Under the pieces are notes generated by a model. The model saw only the letters and a list, made by a program, of their open reading frames with translations. It had not been told where the DNA came from and searched no databases. The position numbers and the translations under genes are program-made. A stretch of DNA of 64,000 nucleotides, taken from Pseudomonadota bacterium (lineage in GTDB: Bacteria > Pseudomonadota > Gammaproteobacteria > Pseudomonadales > Pseudomonadaceae). Position 1 is the stretch's first letter. Each line of letters begins with the position of its first letter. The DNA is taken from NCBI GenBank assembly GCA_023388335.1, contig JAEWGL010000212.1, forward strand, positions 5,080 through 69,079, read 5' to 3'. Positions 36,743 through 43,945 of the stretch are shown here, one piece after another.

Positions 36743-37627
36743 ATGAGGCCAGAAATTGCAGTGCTTGATCTACAAGGTCAGTATCGGGTTTACACGGAGT
36801 TCTATCGTGCGCAGGGCGCAGAGAAGACCATCATTCTGGTCAACGGCTCGCTCGCCACCACCGCCTCCTTCGCTCAGACAGTGCGCAGCCTGCACCCGCA
36901 ATTCAACGTCGTGCTCTACGACCAGCCCTATGCTGGCAAGTCCAAGCCGCACAACCGCCATCAACGCCCGCTCACCAAGGAGACCGAGGCACACGTTTTG
37001 CTCGAGCTGATCAACCACTTCGCCGCCGACCATGTCATGTCCTTCTCCTGGGGCGGCGCCTGCACCCTGCTGGCGCTGGCGCAGCAGCCGCGGCACATAA
37101 AAAAGGCGGTGGTCAGCTCGTTCTCGCCGGTGGTCAACGAGCCGATGCGCGACTACCTGGAACGCGGCTCCCGGTACCTGAGCGTCTGCGACCGCTATCA
37201 GGTCGGCAACCTGGTCAACGACACCATCGGCAAGCACCTGCCGCCGCTGTTCAAGCGTTTCAACTATCGCCATGTCAGCAGCCTGGACAGCCACGAGTAC
37301 GCGCAGATGCACTTCCACATCAACCAGGTGCTGAACCACGATCTGGAACGGGCACTCAGGGGTTCGACCAACATCGACATACCCGTGCTGTTCATTAACG
37401 GTGAACACGACGAATACACCACCGTCGAAGATGCCCGGCAGTTCAGGGCACATGTGCGCAACAGCCACTTCAGCGAGATCCGCGGTGCCGGCCATTTCCT
37501 CGACATCGAGCACAAGGCTGCTAGCGAAGCGACCCGCAATGCCCTGCTCGGTTTTCTAAAGCCCACGGTGCGTGAATCCCGTCAGCGCAGCCACTATGTA
37601 CAGGGTCATCATGCACTGGCCATCTGA
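36743..37627 (+). CDS. phaG: (R)-3-hydroxyacyl-ACP:CoA transacylase/thioesterase PhaG
   Basis: PhaG (294 residues) diverts 3-hydroxyacyl-ACP from fatty-acid synthesis towards medium-chain polyhydroxyalkanoate, so sugars can feed PHA synthesis. It is an alpha/beta hydrolase related to RhlA. Visible active-site features are Ser102 in MSFSWGG, Asp223 in NGEHDEYTT, His251 in GAGHFLD, and the H177-(4 residues)-D182 box described for PhaG. Sequence and length match the P. putida protein closely from memory. Whether it acts as a transacylase or as a thioesterase with a separate CoA ligase is debated. It stands alone before tRNA-Gly. Confidence 0.95.
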   Translation: MRPEIAVLDLQGQYRVYTEFYRAQGAEKTIILVNGSLATTASFAQTVRSLHPQFNVVLYDQPYAGKSKPHNRHQRPLTKETEAHVLLELINHFAADHVMSFSWGGACTLLALAQQPRHIKKAVVSSFSPVVNEPMRDYLERGSRYLSVCDRYQVGNLVNDTIGKHLPPLFKRFNYRHVSSLDSHEYAQMHFHINQVLNHDLERALRGSTNIDIPVLFINGEHDEYTTVEDARQFRAHVRNSHFSEIRGAGHFLDIEHKAASEATRNALLGFLKPTVRESRQRSHYVQGHHALAI

Positions 37628-37639
37628 GCGATACGGCAA

Positions 37640-37686
37640 CCTGTAGCGCCTGTTACCACGCGCTACAGGCCGTCGACAGGCTTTTT
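37640..37686 (+). terminator. Terminator region after phaG
   Basis: CCTGTAGCGC at 37640-37649 pairs exactly with GCGCTACAGG at 37660-37669. A second pairing (GCCTGT with ACAGGC) is followed directly by six T at 37681-37686, giving an intrinsic terminator. It starts 12 bases after the phaG stop. Confidence 0.75.
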
Positions 37687-37741
37687 TATACCGCAAGGCT
37701 TCTCATTGCCGGCCGGTTCTGGTACAAAGTTGGGCCTCAGG

Positions 37742-37815
37742 GCGGGTGTCGTATAATGGCATTACTCCAGCTTCCCAAGCTGATAACGAGGGTTCGATTC
37801 CCTTCACCCGCTCCA
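37742..37815 (+). tRNA. tRNA-Gly (anticodon CCC)
   Basis: The 74-base gene includes an encoded CCA. The acceptor stem is GCGGGTG with CACCCGC and a T discriminator. The anticodon stem-loop reads CAGCTTCCCAAGCTG, giving anticodon CCC for GGG codons. The T arm is GAGGGTTCGATTCCCTT. No integrase or duplicated 3' end is found nearby, so it is not acting as an island attachment site within this window. Confidence 0.95.
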
Positions 37816-37828
37816 TACAATTTCATCG

Positions 37829-37851
37829 CATGACGTTCCAGTGACGTCATG
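37829..37851. repeat. Perfect 8-bp inverted repeat between tRNA-Gly and its terminator
   Basis: CATGACGT and ACGTCATG flank a 7-base loop, 14 bases past the tRNA CCA end. It could fold in the tRNA precursor trailer. Confidence 0.5.
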
Positions 37852-37860
37852 AGCAGTCAG

Positions 37861-37882
37861 AAGGAGCCTCGGCTCCTTTTTT
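37861..37882 (+). terminator. Strong intrinsic terminator of tRNA-Gly
   Basis: AAGGAGCC and GGCTCCTT form an 8-bp stem with a TC loop, followed by TTTT, 46 bases after the tRNA. Confidence 0.85.
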
Positions 37883-38060
37883 CGTTTTAGCCCTCTTCGC
37901 GGGCGCTTCTCTTACGCCCCCTACCTCAACCAGGGAACGGAGCTACGATCCTGCGCATGTCTTGAAAGCCCTGTCACATCAAGACCTGCTAGACCGGGTA
38001 CTCCTTGGCCGGCAATACATCACGCAGATCTCGATTGGTGATCCCGCCGTTGCCAGCGCC

Positions 38061-39128
38061 TCAATACCCCAGCTTTTGCAGCAACTGCGTTTCGCTGTGC
38101 TTGGCAGGACGTCCGTAGTAGCGCAACAAGGCCCCGGCGCGGTTGGTGAAGATACCGTTCACACCGGCCGCCATGGCCTTGGCGAAGTCCACCGTTTCGT
38201 CGAGTGTGTAGACATGCACCAGCAACTGCCGCTCGTGAGTCAGCCGGTTCATCCAGGGCTGGATCAGGTCGGCGTAGCTCTGTTCGCCACCGCCGCTGCG
38301 CGCGGCCGAGGGGCCGGTGCCGATGGCGCCACCTTCGACCGCGTCGTCCAGCCAGCGGGTGAATTCGCCGCGGTCCCGGGGTTGCTGGCGGGCGTAGAAT
38401 GCTGCCTTGTCGCGCTCCCCCGATTCGGCGAAGGACTGCCCCGAGGCTGGCTCGATATAGCCCTTGCCAACAAACAGCAAGAGGATCTTCGGCACCTGTG
38501 GCATGGCCTGGTGCAGGAGCCGCAGGCTGTTGCGGTCGAAGGTCTGCAACACCACTCGGCCTGGCCGATCGAGCCAGCCACGGGCCTGCAGGCGAGCCTG
38601 CAGCGCGGCCTCGATGCCGGGAAACTGGGCGGGCACCTTGGTCTCGATGTACAGCCCAGGCTGGCGCTCCGGGTTGCCTTCGGCGATGTCGATCACTTCG
38701 TCGAGGGTGAGAATCTGCAGTTTCGCGAATGATCCCCGGGCGCGCTCCGGGTAGGCCTGGTTGAACCAGCTACCGGCATCCAGGGCCTTGAGCTCGGCCA
38801 GTGTGAAGGCACTGACCGGGCTGGCACGGCGCTCGGGATAGCGCGCGGCGACGTCGCTGGTGCGCACCAGGGTGTCGTCATGCACCGCCACCAGTACGCC
38901 GTCGCGTGTACGCTGCAGGTCCAGTTCCAAATAGTCGGCCCCCAGTTCGCGGGCCAGCAGATAAGCCGGCGCGGTGGACTCGGGGGCATCATGGGAAGCG
39001 CCGCGGTGGGCGATCACTGCTGGGTTGGGGATGCCCTGCGCGCCCGCCAGCGACGCTTGTGCTTGAGCATTGACCGCCGCCAGCAGCAAGGCGGCCAGGC
39101 CCGCGGCCCGGTGAAATCCTGTATTCAT
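38061..39128 (-). CDS. Secreted glycerophosphodiester phosphodiesterase
   Basis: The 355-residue protein has a signal peptide (GLAALLLAAVNAQAQA) and so acts in the periplasm or outside. The GDPD barrel starts with VIAHRGASHDAPEST (catalytic His-Arg) and continues with YLELDLQRTRDGVLVAVHDDTLVRTSD, which carries the metal-binding Glu and Asp and the second His. It releases glycerol 3-phosphate from phospholipid headgroups, a GlpQ-like role. The ATG at 39128 follows GGGAGAG. It is divergent from the DUF4917 gene. Confidence 0.93.
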   Translation of the reverse strand: MNTGFHRAAGLAALLLAAVNAQAQASLAGAQGIPNPAVIAHRGASHDAPESTAPAYLLARELGADYLELDLQRTRDGVLVAVHDDTLVRTSDVAARYPERRASPVSAFTLAELKALDAGSWFNQAYPERARGSFAKLQILTLDEVIDIAEGNPERQPGLYIETKVPAQFPGIEAALQARLQARGWLDRPGRVVLQTFDRNSLRLLHQAMPQVPKILLLFVGKGYIEPASGQSFAESGERDKAAFYARQQPRDRGEFTRWLDDAVEGGAIGTGPSAARSGGGEQSYADLIQPWMNRLTHERQLLVHVYTLDETVDFAKAMAAGVNGIFTNRAGALLRYYGRPAKHSETQLLQKLGY

Positions 39129-39257
39129 TCGCTCTCCCTGATCATCTGATTCCCCGCCGTCCTTGGCGCAAGACGCGTTGCAGAAGACGCCAGACTCGCA
39201 CATAACCCATGACATGCTAAAGTCGCGGCGTTTGCTCGCCACACCGACGGAACCCCC

Positions 39258-40280
39258 ATGCCTCACGCTACCCTTGACGCCCATCTTACCTCCTGGCCAG
39301 CGCTGAACGACGATCATCCCTGTCGCGCCCTGCTGTTGGGCAACGGCGCCAGCCGCGCGCTATGGAAGCCGTTCGGCTACTTCTCGTTGTTCGAGCAGGC
39401 CCAGCAGGTACGCTACCGGGCCCTGGGCGTCAGCGACCAGGCGTTGTTCAAGGCGTTGGCAACCGAATTGTTCGAGCCGGTGCTCAGCACCCTGAACACC
39501 ACTATCAGGGCCAACGCTGCCCTGGCCATCAGCTCCACCGCGCCGCTGAACCGCTACTATGCGATCAAGGAAGCGCTGATCCACGCCATGCGCAGCCTGC
39601 ACATCCCCTGGCCGCTATTGCCCACGCCGACCCTGCAGGCGTTCAACGACGAGCTGCGCAATTATGAGCGCGTCTACACCAGCAACTACGACCTGCTCTG
39701 CCCTTGGGCGGTCGGCCAGGCGCCTGATGGTTTTGCCCACCTGTTCGATGAGCAGGGCTTTTTTGACGTGCGCCGCACCCGCGAACCGGGGACCCGCCTG
39801 CATTACCTGCATGGCGGCCTGCACCTGCTCAAGCAGGCCGACGGCACCACTCGCCAGCGCAGCGCCGAAGGCAGCGAACTGCTCGACGGCTTTGCCGTCA
39901 ACACCCCAGGCGAAGTGCCCTTGTTCGTCAACGAAGGTCCCAGCCACGACAAGTTGCGCGCTATCCGAAACTCCGATTACCTGTCCTGGTGCCTGGGCGA
40001 ACTGGCCCGCGAAAGCGACGGCTTGTGCCTGTTCGGGCAGCATCTGGGCAGTGCCGACCAGCACCTGGTACAGGCTATCCGCCAAGCGCGCCCAGCCCAC
40101 ATGGCGATCGCCATCCGCCCCTTGGGCGAAGCCTCGATCATCAGCCAGAAACAGCATTACCTGCAGCTGTTCAGTGAGATGCCGGACAACGCGTTGCACT
40201 TCTTCGACGCCAGCACGCATCCGCTTGGCCATCCGGGACGGGGAATCGCTGTGCCTGCCGGTCATGGCAAGCGTCGTTGA
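39258..40280 (+). CDS. DUF4917 protein with SIR2-like sequence motifs
   Basis: This 340-residue cytoplasmic protein has no known function. Ordered motifs resemble the SIR2-like NAD-binding fold: LLLGNGAS at residues 26-32, VYTSNYDLL at 139-147, YLHGGLHLL around 183-191, and LFGQHLGSADQHL at 258-270, parallel to the GxGxS, TxNYD, LHG and GxSxxD motifs of SIR2-type proteins. The catalytic histidine of sirtuins cannot be assigned. It stands alone, divergent from GDPD and convergent with a methyltransferase. The DUF4917 label is recalled from the family's sequence; the SIR2 link is an inference. Confidence 0.78.
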   Translation: MPHATLDAHLTSWPALNDDHPCRALLLGNGASRALWKPFGYFSLFEQAQQVRYRALGVSDQALFKALATELFEPVLSTLNTTIRANAALAISSTAPLNRYYAIKEALIHAMRSLHIPWPLLPTPTLQAFNDELRNYERVYTSNYDLLCPWAVGQAPDGFAHLFDEQGFFDVRRTREPGTRLHYLHGGLHLLKQADGTTRQRSAEGSELLDGFAVNTPGEVPLFVNEGPSHDKLRAIRNSDYLSWCLGELARESDGLCLFGQHLGSADQHLVQAIRQARPAHMAIAIRPLGEASIISQKQHYLQLFSEMPDNALHFFDASTHPLGHPGRGIAVPAGHGKRR

Positions 40281-40321
40281 TGGACTGGAAACAGTAAAAA
40301 CCGGGCGGTGGCTGTCAAGTG

Positions 40322-40453
40322 CTTGTCTTTAGGGTGCCCTTGAGATCGAGCGCCGCGCGGGCGGCGCTCGATCTCAAGGGCGGCACAAGACTCAAGGCGA
40401 GCACCCCGCGATGCGCCGCCCGCGCGCTCGACCTCAAGGGCGACCTAACACTA
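40322..40453. repeat. Three-copy palindromic repeat (REP-like) cluster
   Basis: Positions 40336-40356 and 40361-40381 are perfect 21-base complements around a GCGG loop. A third, slightly diverged unit (CTCGACCTCAAGGGCG) occurs at 40427-40442, followed like the others by an A-rich CTAAAGGC/CTCAAGGC tail and GCAC. So there are two direct units and one inverted unit of about 35-40 bases each. The cluster fills the gap between the convergent DUF4917 and methyltransferase genes. Confidence 0.8.
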
Positions 40454-40470
40454 AAGGCATGCACCTGGTC

Positions 40471-41688
40471 TCACGCCGCAATCAACCCATCCGCCCGCAA
40501 CAACGTCTCCAGGCAATGCTCCTGCACCCCATAGAACGCTTTGAGCTGGGCGATCTTCTCCAGCAGCGCGGTGGCATCGCCAGGCTGCTTGCGCTTGACC
40601 GCGAGGATCATCTTGTTCTTGTTGGTGTGCTCCAGGGAGATGAACTCGAACACCTTGGTTTCATACCCACAGACCTCCAGGTACAGCGCGCGGAGGCTGT
40701 CGGTGAGCATTTCGGCCTGCTGGCCGAGGTGCAGGCCGTACTGCAGCATGGGCTGTAGCAACCCCGGGTTGTCCATCTGTGGGCGGATCTGCTTGTGGCA
40801 GCATGGCGAGCACATGATGATCGAGGCGCCGCAACGTATGCCGGTGTGGATGGCGTAGTCGGTGGCGGTGTCGCAGGCGTGCAGGGCGATCATGACGTCG
40901 ATGGCGTCGGGCACGACACTGCGCACGTCGCCGCACTCGAACACCAGGCCCGGGTGCTCGAGGCGCGCGGCAGCGGCGTTGCACAGGTCGACCATGTCCT
41001 GGCGCAGCTCGACGCCAGTGACCTGGGCCTGGCGCTGCAGGCGGTCGCTCAAGTAGTCGTGCATGGCGAAGGTCAGGTAGCCCTTGCCCGAGCCGAAATC
41101 GGCCACGCGCAACGCCTGATCAGCCGCCAGCGGTGCACTGCCCAGGGCATGGTCGAACACTTCGATGAACTTGTTGATCTGCTTCCACTTGCGCGACATC
41201 GCCGGAATCAGCGCGCCCTGTCGATCGGTCACGCCCAGGTCGCGCAGAAACGGGCGAGACAGCTCCAGGTAACGCTTCTTCTCCCGATCATGCTCGGCCG
41301 GCGCCGCCGGGTGCGGCTGTTGCGCGCCATGGCGCTGGAGCATCGGTTTGCCCTTTTTGCTGAAGCTCAGCTGCACTTCCTCGTCCTGGTTGAACAGGTG
41401 GGCATTGCGAAAGCTGCCCGGCAGCAGCTCGTCAACCCGTGCGCGCACCTGATCCAGCGGCAGGTTACGGGTGATATCGCGGGTCTGGTGGCGATAGACC
41501 ATCGACAGGCAGGCCTGCCCCTTGACCACCAATGGCTTGGCGATGATGCGCTGCAGGGTCTGGTCGTCGCCGACGTGCCGGGCGAGCACCAGCTTGACCA
41601 GGGTGTTGTTCTTCAGGCTCGCATCGAGCAGACCGAGGAACTGGGCATGCGCATCGGGCGCCGTGGAAGCGGAGGGTGTGGCGGACAT
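40471..41688 (-). CDS. Class I SAM-dependent methyltransferase (GSTCD-like)
   Basis: The 405-residue protein has an N-terminal region of about 180 residues (DEEVQLSFSKKGKPMLQRH) and a Rossmann methyltransferase domain with VADFGSGKGYLTFAMHDYL and VTGVELRQDMVDLC. A later MCSPCCHKQIRPQ motif resembles the CCHK segment of the GSTCD/METTL-type family. The conserved SFSKKGKP plus methyltransferase layout suggests RNA as substrate, but this is not demonstrated. Cysteines in CSPCC may bind metal. It stands alone. Confidence 0.82.
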   Translation of the reverse strand: MSATPSASTAPDAHAQFLGLLDASLKNNTLVKLVLARHVGDDQTLQRIIAKPLVVKGQACLSMVYRHQTRDITRNLPLDQVRARVDELLPGSFRNAHLFNQDEEVQLSFSKKGKPMLQRHGAQQPHPAAPAEHDREKKRYLELSRPFLRDLGVTDRQGALIPAMSRKWKQINKFIEVFDHALGSAPLAADQALRVADFGSGKGYLTFAMHDYLSDRLQRQAQVTGVELRQDMVDLCNAAAARLEHPGLVFECGDVRSVVPDAIDVMIALHACDTATDYAIHTGIRCGASIIMCSPCCHKQIRPQMDNPGLLQPMLQYGLHLGQQAEMLTDSLRALYLEVCGYETKVFEFISLEHTNKNKMILAVKRKQPGDATALLEKIAQLKAFYGVQEHCLETLLRADGLIAA

Positions 41689-41789
41689 CGGGAGTGGGTG
41701 CCTCGGATTGCGGAGGGCGCGCGAGGCGCAGTGCCGCGCATTTTACGTCGATGCCTGGCCGGCGCACAGGTTTTCTCGATGGGCGTGGC

Positions 41790-42407
41790 TCAGTCGAGGA
41801 TCACCAGGCGGTTGGGCAACTCATTGCGCGGGTGGGTCAGCGGCACATGGGCGCTGAGCAACTCACCACAGGCGTCGATGCAGGTGATGAACCCCTGCAA
41901 GGTCTGGCCCTGGCGCACCTGCTCGGCGAAGCGCGCGACGATACTGGCCCAGACCTGATTGTCCAGGCGCTGGGCAATGCCGTCATCGACCAGGATCTCG
42001 ACGTAGCGCTCAGCTTCGCTGACGAAAATCAGTACCCCCGTGGCGCCCTCGGTGTGGTGCAGGTTCTGTTCGAGGAACTGCCGCCGCGCCAGGTTGGAAG
42101 CGCGCCAGTGGCGCACCGAGCGCGGGATCAAGCGTGTGGTCAGGCGCGGCAGGCGAAACAGCAGGCACAGGACGATGAAGGTCAGCCATTGGGCCAGCAG
42201 CAGCTGGTGGATGCTGAACCAGCCGACCAGATAATGCAGCAATCCGGGCACCACCAGCGCCACCAGGCTGGCCCAGAGCAGCGGAATGTAAGCGTAGTCG
42301 TCGGCGCGCCGGGCCAGCACGGTGACCAGTTCGGCATCGGTGTGCTGCTCGACCCGGGCGATCGCCTCGGCGACCTGACGCTGTTCGTACTCTTTGAGCA
42401 AAGTCAT
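41790..42407 (-). CDS. TPM-domain membrane protein (second of the pair)
   Basis: This 205-residue protein opens with EYEQRQVAEAIARVEQHTDAELVTVLAR, a short TPM (YgcG/TLP18.3/Psb32) domain start. Two hydrophobic segments lie near residues 40-60 and 68-85, and the rest of the TPM fold follows (GVLIFVSEAERYVEILVDDGIAQRL). It lies 27 bases after the larger TPM protein and downstream of lemA, forming a lemA-TPM-TPM operon. Such clusters are linked to envelope functions, without a defined activity. Confidence 0.85.
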   Translation of the reverse strand: MTLLKEYEQRQVAEAIARVEQHTDAELVTVLARRADDYAYIPLLWASLVALVVPGLLHYLVGWFSIHQLLLAQWLTFIVLCLLFRLPRLTTRLIPRSVRHWRASNLARRQFLEQNLHHTEGATGVLIFVSEAERYVEILVDDGIAQRLDNQVWASIVARFAEQVRQGQTLQGFITCIDACGELLSAHVPLTHPRNELPNRLVILD

Positions 42408-42434
42408 GCAATCGGTTTCTCGTTGATCATTGTC

Positions 42435-43166
42435 CTACCAGCCCCCCGATGACCCGCCGCCGCCGAAGCTGCCGCCACCACCGCCAAAGCCACCGCCACC
42501 GCCTCTTCCGAAGCCGCCACCCAGGCCGCCGCCGAAACCACCACCGCCGCGTCCACGACCGCCGCTTGCGCCCGTGCCCATCAGGATCAGCATCACGAGC
42601 ACGGCCATCGCCAACAGGGAGAACAGCGCAGGCGCGCCCTCGCCTTCGTCCTGTCCGCCCGCCGCCCGCTGCGGCACCGCCAGCGGCTCGCCGCCAAGCA
42701 CCTGCAGCATCGCGCTGACACCCGCGACGATGCCTTCGCTGAAGGCGCCACGACGAAACGCCGGGGTGATGACGCTGTTGATGATCACCGAGGCCTGGGC
42801 GTCGGTCAGGCGCTCTTCCAGGCCATAGCCGACTTCGATGCGCAGGCGCCGCTCGCTGGGCACGACGATCAGCAGCGCGCCATTGTCCTTGCCCTTCTGG
42901 CCGATGCCCCAGTGACGACCGAGCTGATAGCCGTACTCTTCGATGCTCTGCCCTTGCAGGTCGGGCAGGGTCACCACCACGACCTGCTCGCCGGTGGCCT
43001 GCTCATGCGCGAGCAGCATGCGCTCGAGTTGCTGACGGCTGTCGCCCTCGAGCAGCCGGGCATTGTCGACTACCCGGCCAGTCAATGCCGGAAAGGCCAC
43101 TTCGGCATGTACCAAGCCACTGGCCAGCAGCAACGCCAGCCAGCAGGACAGGATCATCGCGCGCAT
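42435..43166 (-). CDS. TPM-domain protein with glycine-rich tail (YgcG-like)
   Basis: This 243-residue protein has a signal peptide (LSCWLALLLASGLVHA), then the TPM domain opening FPALTGRVVDNARLL, with VVVVTLPDLQGQSIEEYGYQLGRHWGIG. A C-terminal membrane segment (FSLLAMAVLVMLILMGTGA) is followed by a Gly/Phe-rich cytoplasmic tail ending GGSSGGW. This matches the YgcG class often encoded with LemA. Its start overlaps the lemA stop by one base, so the two are coupled. Confidence 0.9.
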   Translation of the reverse strand: MRAMILSCWLALLLASGLVHAEVAFPALTGRVVDNARLLEGDSRQQLERMLLAHEQATGEQVVVVTLPDLQGQSIEEYGYQLGRHWGIGQKGKDNGALLIVVPSERRLRIEVGYGLEERLTDAQASVIINSVITPAFRRGAFSEGIVAGVSAMLQVLGGEPLAVPQRAAGGQDEGEGAPALFSLLAMAVLVMLILMGTGASGGRGRGGGGFGGGLGGGFGRGGGGGFGGGGGSFGGGGSSGGW

Positions 43167-43768
43167 CAGAACTTCACTTCAGGCGCTTTGTCGGCATTCT
43201 CGCTGGTGGCTTCGAAGCTCTCGCGCACCTTCAGGTCGCTGTACATCACGCGGTGCCAGATGCTCCCGGGGAAGGTGCGGATCTCGGTGTTGTACTGCTG
43301 CACGGCGGCGATGAAGTCGCGTCGCGCCACGGCGATGCGGTTCTCGGTGCCTTCGAGCTGCGACTGCAGGGCCAGGAAGTTCTGGTTGGACTTGAGGTCC
43401 GGATAACGCTCGGACACCACCATCAGGCGGCTCAACGCCCCGGTCAGCTGACTCTGGGCCTGCTGGAACTGCTGCAATTTCTGCGGATCGTCCAGGGTGC
43501 TGGCATCGACCTGGATCGAGGTGGCCTTGGCCCGCGCTTCGATCACCGCGGTGAGGGTCTCCTGTTCCTGGCGGGCATAGCCCTTGACCGTCTCGACCAG
43601 GTTGGGGATCAGGTCGGCACGGCGCTGGTACTGGTTCTGCACCTGGCCCCAGGCGGCCTTGACCTGTTCGTCGTACTGCGGAATGTTGTTGATCCCGCAA
43701 CCGGTAAGCACGCTGACAAGCGCCAGCAGCAACCACACCCGTATCGCCTTGAACTCAATGACCTGCAT
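43166..43768 (-). CDS. lemA: LemA family protein
   Basis: LemA here is about 200 residues. A lipoprotein-type signal (LLLALVSVLTGC) precedes the conserved helical domain NNIPQYDEQVKAAWGQVQNQYQRRADLIPNLVETVKGYA, written here in part. It ends with the IRTFPGSIWH motif typical of LemA. The ATG at 43768 is chosen because GGGAG lies 10 bases before it; an ATG three codons upstream sits almost on that site. First gene of lemA-TPM-TPM. Function is unknown; in Pseudomonas literature the name lemA has also been used for an unrelated kinase (gacS). Confidence 0.9.
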   Translation of the reverse strand: MQVIEFKAIRVWLLLALVSVLTGCGINNIPQYDEQVKAAWGQVQNQYQRRADLIPNLVETVKGYARQEQETLTAVIEARAKATSIQVDASTLDDPQKLQQFQQAQSQLTGALSRLMVVSERYPDLKSNQNFLALQSQLEGTENRIAVARRDFIAAVQQYNTEIRTFPGSIWHRVMYSDLKVRESFEATSENADKAPEVKF

Positions 43769-43945
43769 GTTCTGCATACTCCCTGGCGCTCTCTCGAAAC
43801 GCTTCATATAAGGCATAATTCGCCGCAGTGGCTGGATTGGCTGCGCGCGATCAGCTAAAAGATGCCCCAGCAAACTCTACAACAATAGTCGCTTCCCCTA
43901 CTTCGGCATGCCCGAATATTCGGCCAAGGCCTAGAGAAAGAATTC

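Noticed and set aside
37742..37815. tRNA-Gly as an attachment site for a genomic island
   Set aside because: No integrase gene and no repeat of the tRNA 3' end was seen nearby; neighbours are ordinary chromosomal genes.
40322..40453. CRISPR-like array from the repeated units
   Set aside because: Units are inverted as well as direct, spacing is irregular, only three occur, and no cas genes are present.
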